From: Ignavibacteriaceae bacterium
GTDB taxonomy: Bacteria; Bacteroidota; Ignavibacteria; Ignavibacteriales; Ignavibacteriaceae
NCBI GenBank assembly: GCA_008933765.1
Contig: WBUK01000021.1
Location: 1-42,663 of the forward strand
Length of the DNA: 42,663 bases
Direction: 5' to 3'
Positions 41,626 through 42,663 of the stretch are shown one piece after another. The position numbers were made by a program, and so were the translations under genes. The first letter of the stretch is position 1, and each line of letters starts with the position of its first letter. The notes beneath the pieces were generated by a model. That model made no database searches. It was not told the DNA's origin and saw only the letters and a list, made by a program, of their open reading frames with translations.

Positions 41626-42663
41626 TTAATTCACATTTGGCAGACTGATAAAAAATTTTGTTCCGTTACCCGGTTTGCTCTCGAAATAGAGATCACCATC
41701 GTTCTTCAACATGAACTCTTTCGATAAAATCAGCCCCAGCCCGGTGCCCGTTTCCCCATCTGTTCCGTCGTTGCTTACCCGGTATCCTAACCGGAACATC
41801 TTTTTCTGAATATCTTCCGGAATTCCAACGCCACTGTCGGCAACAAACATCACGGTTTTACCTGTTTCATACATGTGCCCGACATGTATTACACCACCCC
41901 GCGGAGTAAACTTAATGGCATTAGTAATCACATTCCGAACAACAGTATCGAGCATGTTGCCGTCGGCGAAAACTTCAATTCTTTTCGGAAGGGTATTAAC
42001 CAAATTTATCTCTTTCTTAATTACGCTCTGCTCGCATAATTTAAGCACATGCTCCGTTGTTTCCGAAAGGTTAAGTCTTATCGGTTCAAAAGCAATGTTT
42101 CCCGTTCGCAATCTGCTCCATGCTAAGAGATTTTCAATCAGATCGTAAACCAATCTGGCTGAATCGTACATCCTGACCGAAAAATCACCCAAATCTTCTT
42201 TTGTTATCTCGTCGTAATACTTGGCTATATATTCCGAGAAACCAAGAAAACCGGTGAACGGATTTTTAAGGTCGTGAGCTATTATTGCGAAAAATTTATC
42301 TTTGGAAATATTTTGCTCTTCAAGCTCGAGAACTTTGGATTTTAGGTCTTCCAATTCATTTTCGGCAACAGATGTAAGACACGGAATTAAAAATGAGCGG
42401 TAAAGCCTTAATTTACTTACTGTTGTGAATGTATCGGAGGGGTAAACTAAATGATCGTGCACCATTTCAATAATTTCCTGCGGAAGTGAACGATACATTT
42501 CATTAGATGCAACTATAACTATTGTGTTGCTTTTGGTTTCGCTTAACTTTGCTGCAGTTGCTGCAAGCAGCGAATTGTCGTCGGGAGGGAACAGAAAGAA
42601 CAATCGAACAGAACTGAAATCCCTTTCCGGTAGGTCTGTATAACCACACTCGTACGGCGATAA
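41626..42663 (-). CDS. Sensor histidine kinase, 5' end cut by window edge
   Basis: The frame is open from the right edge (in-frame LSPYECGYTDLPERDFSSVR ahead of the first candidate start), so the N-terminus is missing. A non-membrane input region of at least 120 residues is followed by a short coiled coil (DLKSKVLELEEQ), HisKA (FFAIIAHDLKNPFTGFLGFS) and HATPase (NVITNAIKFTPRGG, DSGVGIPE, GTGLGLILS). The core resembles the PAS kinase at 38368-39477 (HDLKN versus HDLRN). The product ends ISLPNVN. The partner regulator is not in view. Confidence 0.9.
   Translation of the reverse strand, partial: LSPYECGYTDLPERDFSSVRLFFLFPPDDNSLLAATAAKLSETKSNTIVIVASNEMYRSLPQEIIEMVHDHLVYPSDTFTTVSKLRLYRSFLIPCLTSVAENELEDLKSKVLELEEQNISKDKFFAIIAHDLKNPFTGFLGFSEYIAKYYDEITKEDLGDFSVRMYDSARLVYDLIENLLAWSRLRTGNIAFEPIRLNLSETTEHVLKLCEQSVIKKEINLVNTLPKRIEVFADGNMLDTVVRNVITNAIKFTPRGGVIHVGHMYETGKTVMFVADSGVGIPEDIQKKMFRLGYRVSNDGTDGETGTGLGLILSKEFMLKNDGDLYFESKPGNGTKFFISLPNVN

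Noticed and set aside
1..42663. Insertion sequences, prophage or tRNA-linked integration
   Set aside because: No transposase, integrase, phage gene, tRNA or matched terminal inverted repeats were seen on either strand.

Overview
The window looks like chromosomal DNA of a Bacteroidota/Chlorobiota-type bacterium, most likely an Ignavibacteria relative. This rests on an alternative complex III plus A2-type aa3 oxidase cluster, a TAnnTTTG-type promoter, GTG/TTG starts mixed with weak Shine-Dalgarno sites, and tRNA_anti-like OB-fold lipoproteins. The placement is inference from gene content; no rRNA or tRNA gene was seen.

Layout. 1-5261 (minus): two paralogous membrane-anchored regulators, with a C-terminal winged helix plus BTAD-like domain inside the cell and a LamG-like (in one also Kelch-like) sensor outside; the first runs off the left edge. 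5510-6220 (minus): an OB-fold lipoprotein gene interrupted by one in-frame amber codon, followed by a terminator. 6659-7822 (plus): a solitary HSDR_N-type nuclease-like protein with a DUF5655-like C-terminus. 8109-13343 (minus): a tandem array of eight divergent paralogous small exported, lipo- or membrane-anchored proteins that I do not recognise, with relics of further copies. 13515-14778 (plus): arsR and arsM, each preceded by the same 18-bp palindrome-like operator. 15009-15650: a possible acidic micro-ORF, a small Cys-rich protein, about four copies of a 58-59 bp tandem repeat, and a two-way terminator.

15688-30398 (minus): one respiratory operon, read from the right: actA (pentahaem), a small membrane protein, actB, actC, a fused actD-actE, actF, a monohaem cytochrome c, sco, ctaD, ctaE, ctaF, ctaC, ctaB, and a multi-pass membrane protein ending in a cytochrome c domain. 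Together these would oxidise quinol and pass electrons through cytochrome c domains to O2. The oxidase subunit II has no fused c domain, so one of the separate c domains probably delivers the electrons.

30742-40072 (minus): a tightly packed, mixed operon: LOG-family protein, PAS histidine kinase, two bacterial microcompartment shell proteins (one with a long tail), YbbR protein, thymidylate kinase, S41 protease, zinc-ribbon membrane protein, and glycolate/lactate-type oxidase subunits GlcD and GlcF. No microcompartment enzymes are present. 40207-41540 (plus): two paralogous exported DUF4384-like proteins. 41626-right edge (minus): a histidine kinase missing its N-terminus.

The most unusual parts are the eight-gene array, the amber-split lipoprotein, the orphan shell-protein pair, and the reversed-topology regulators.
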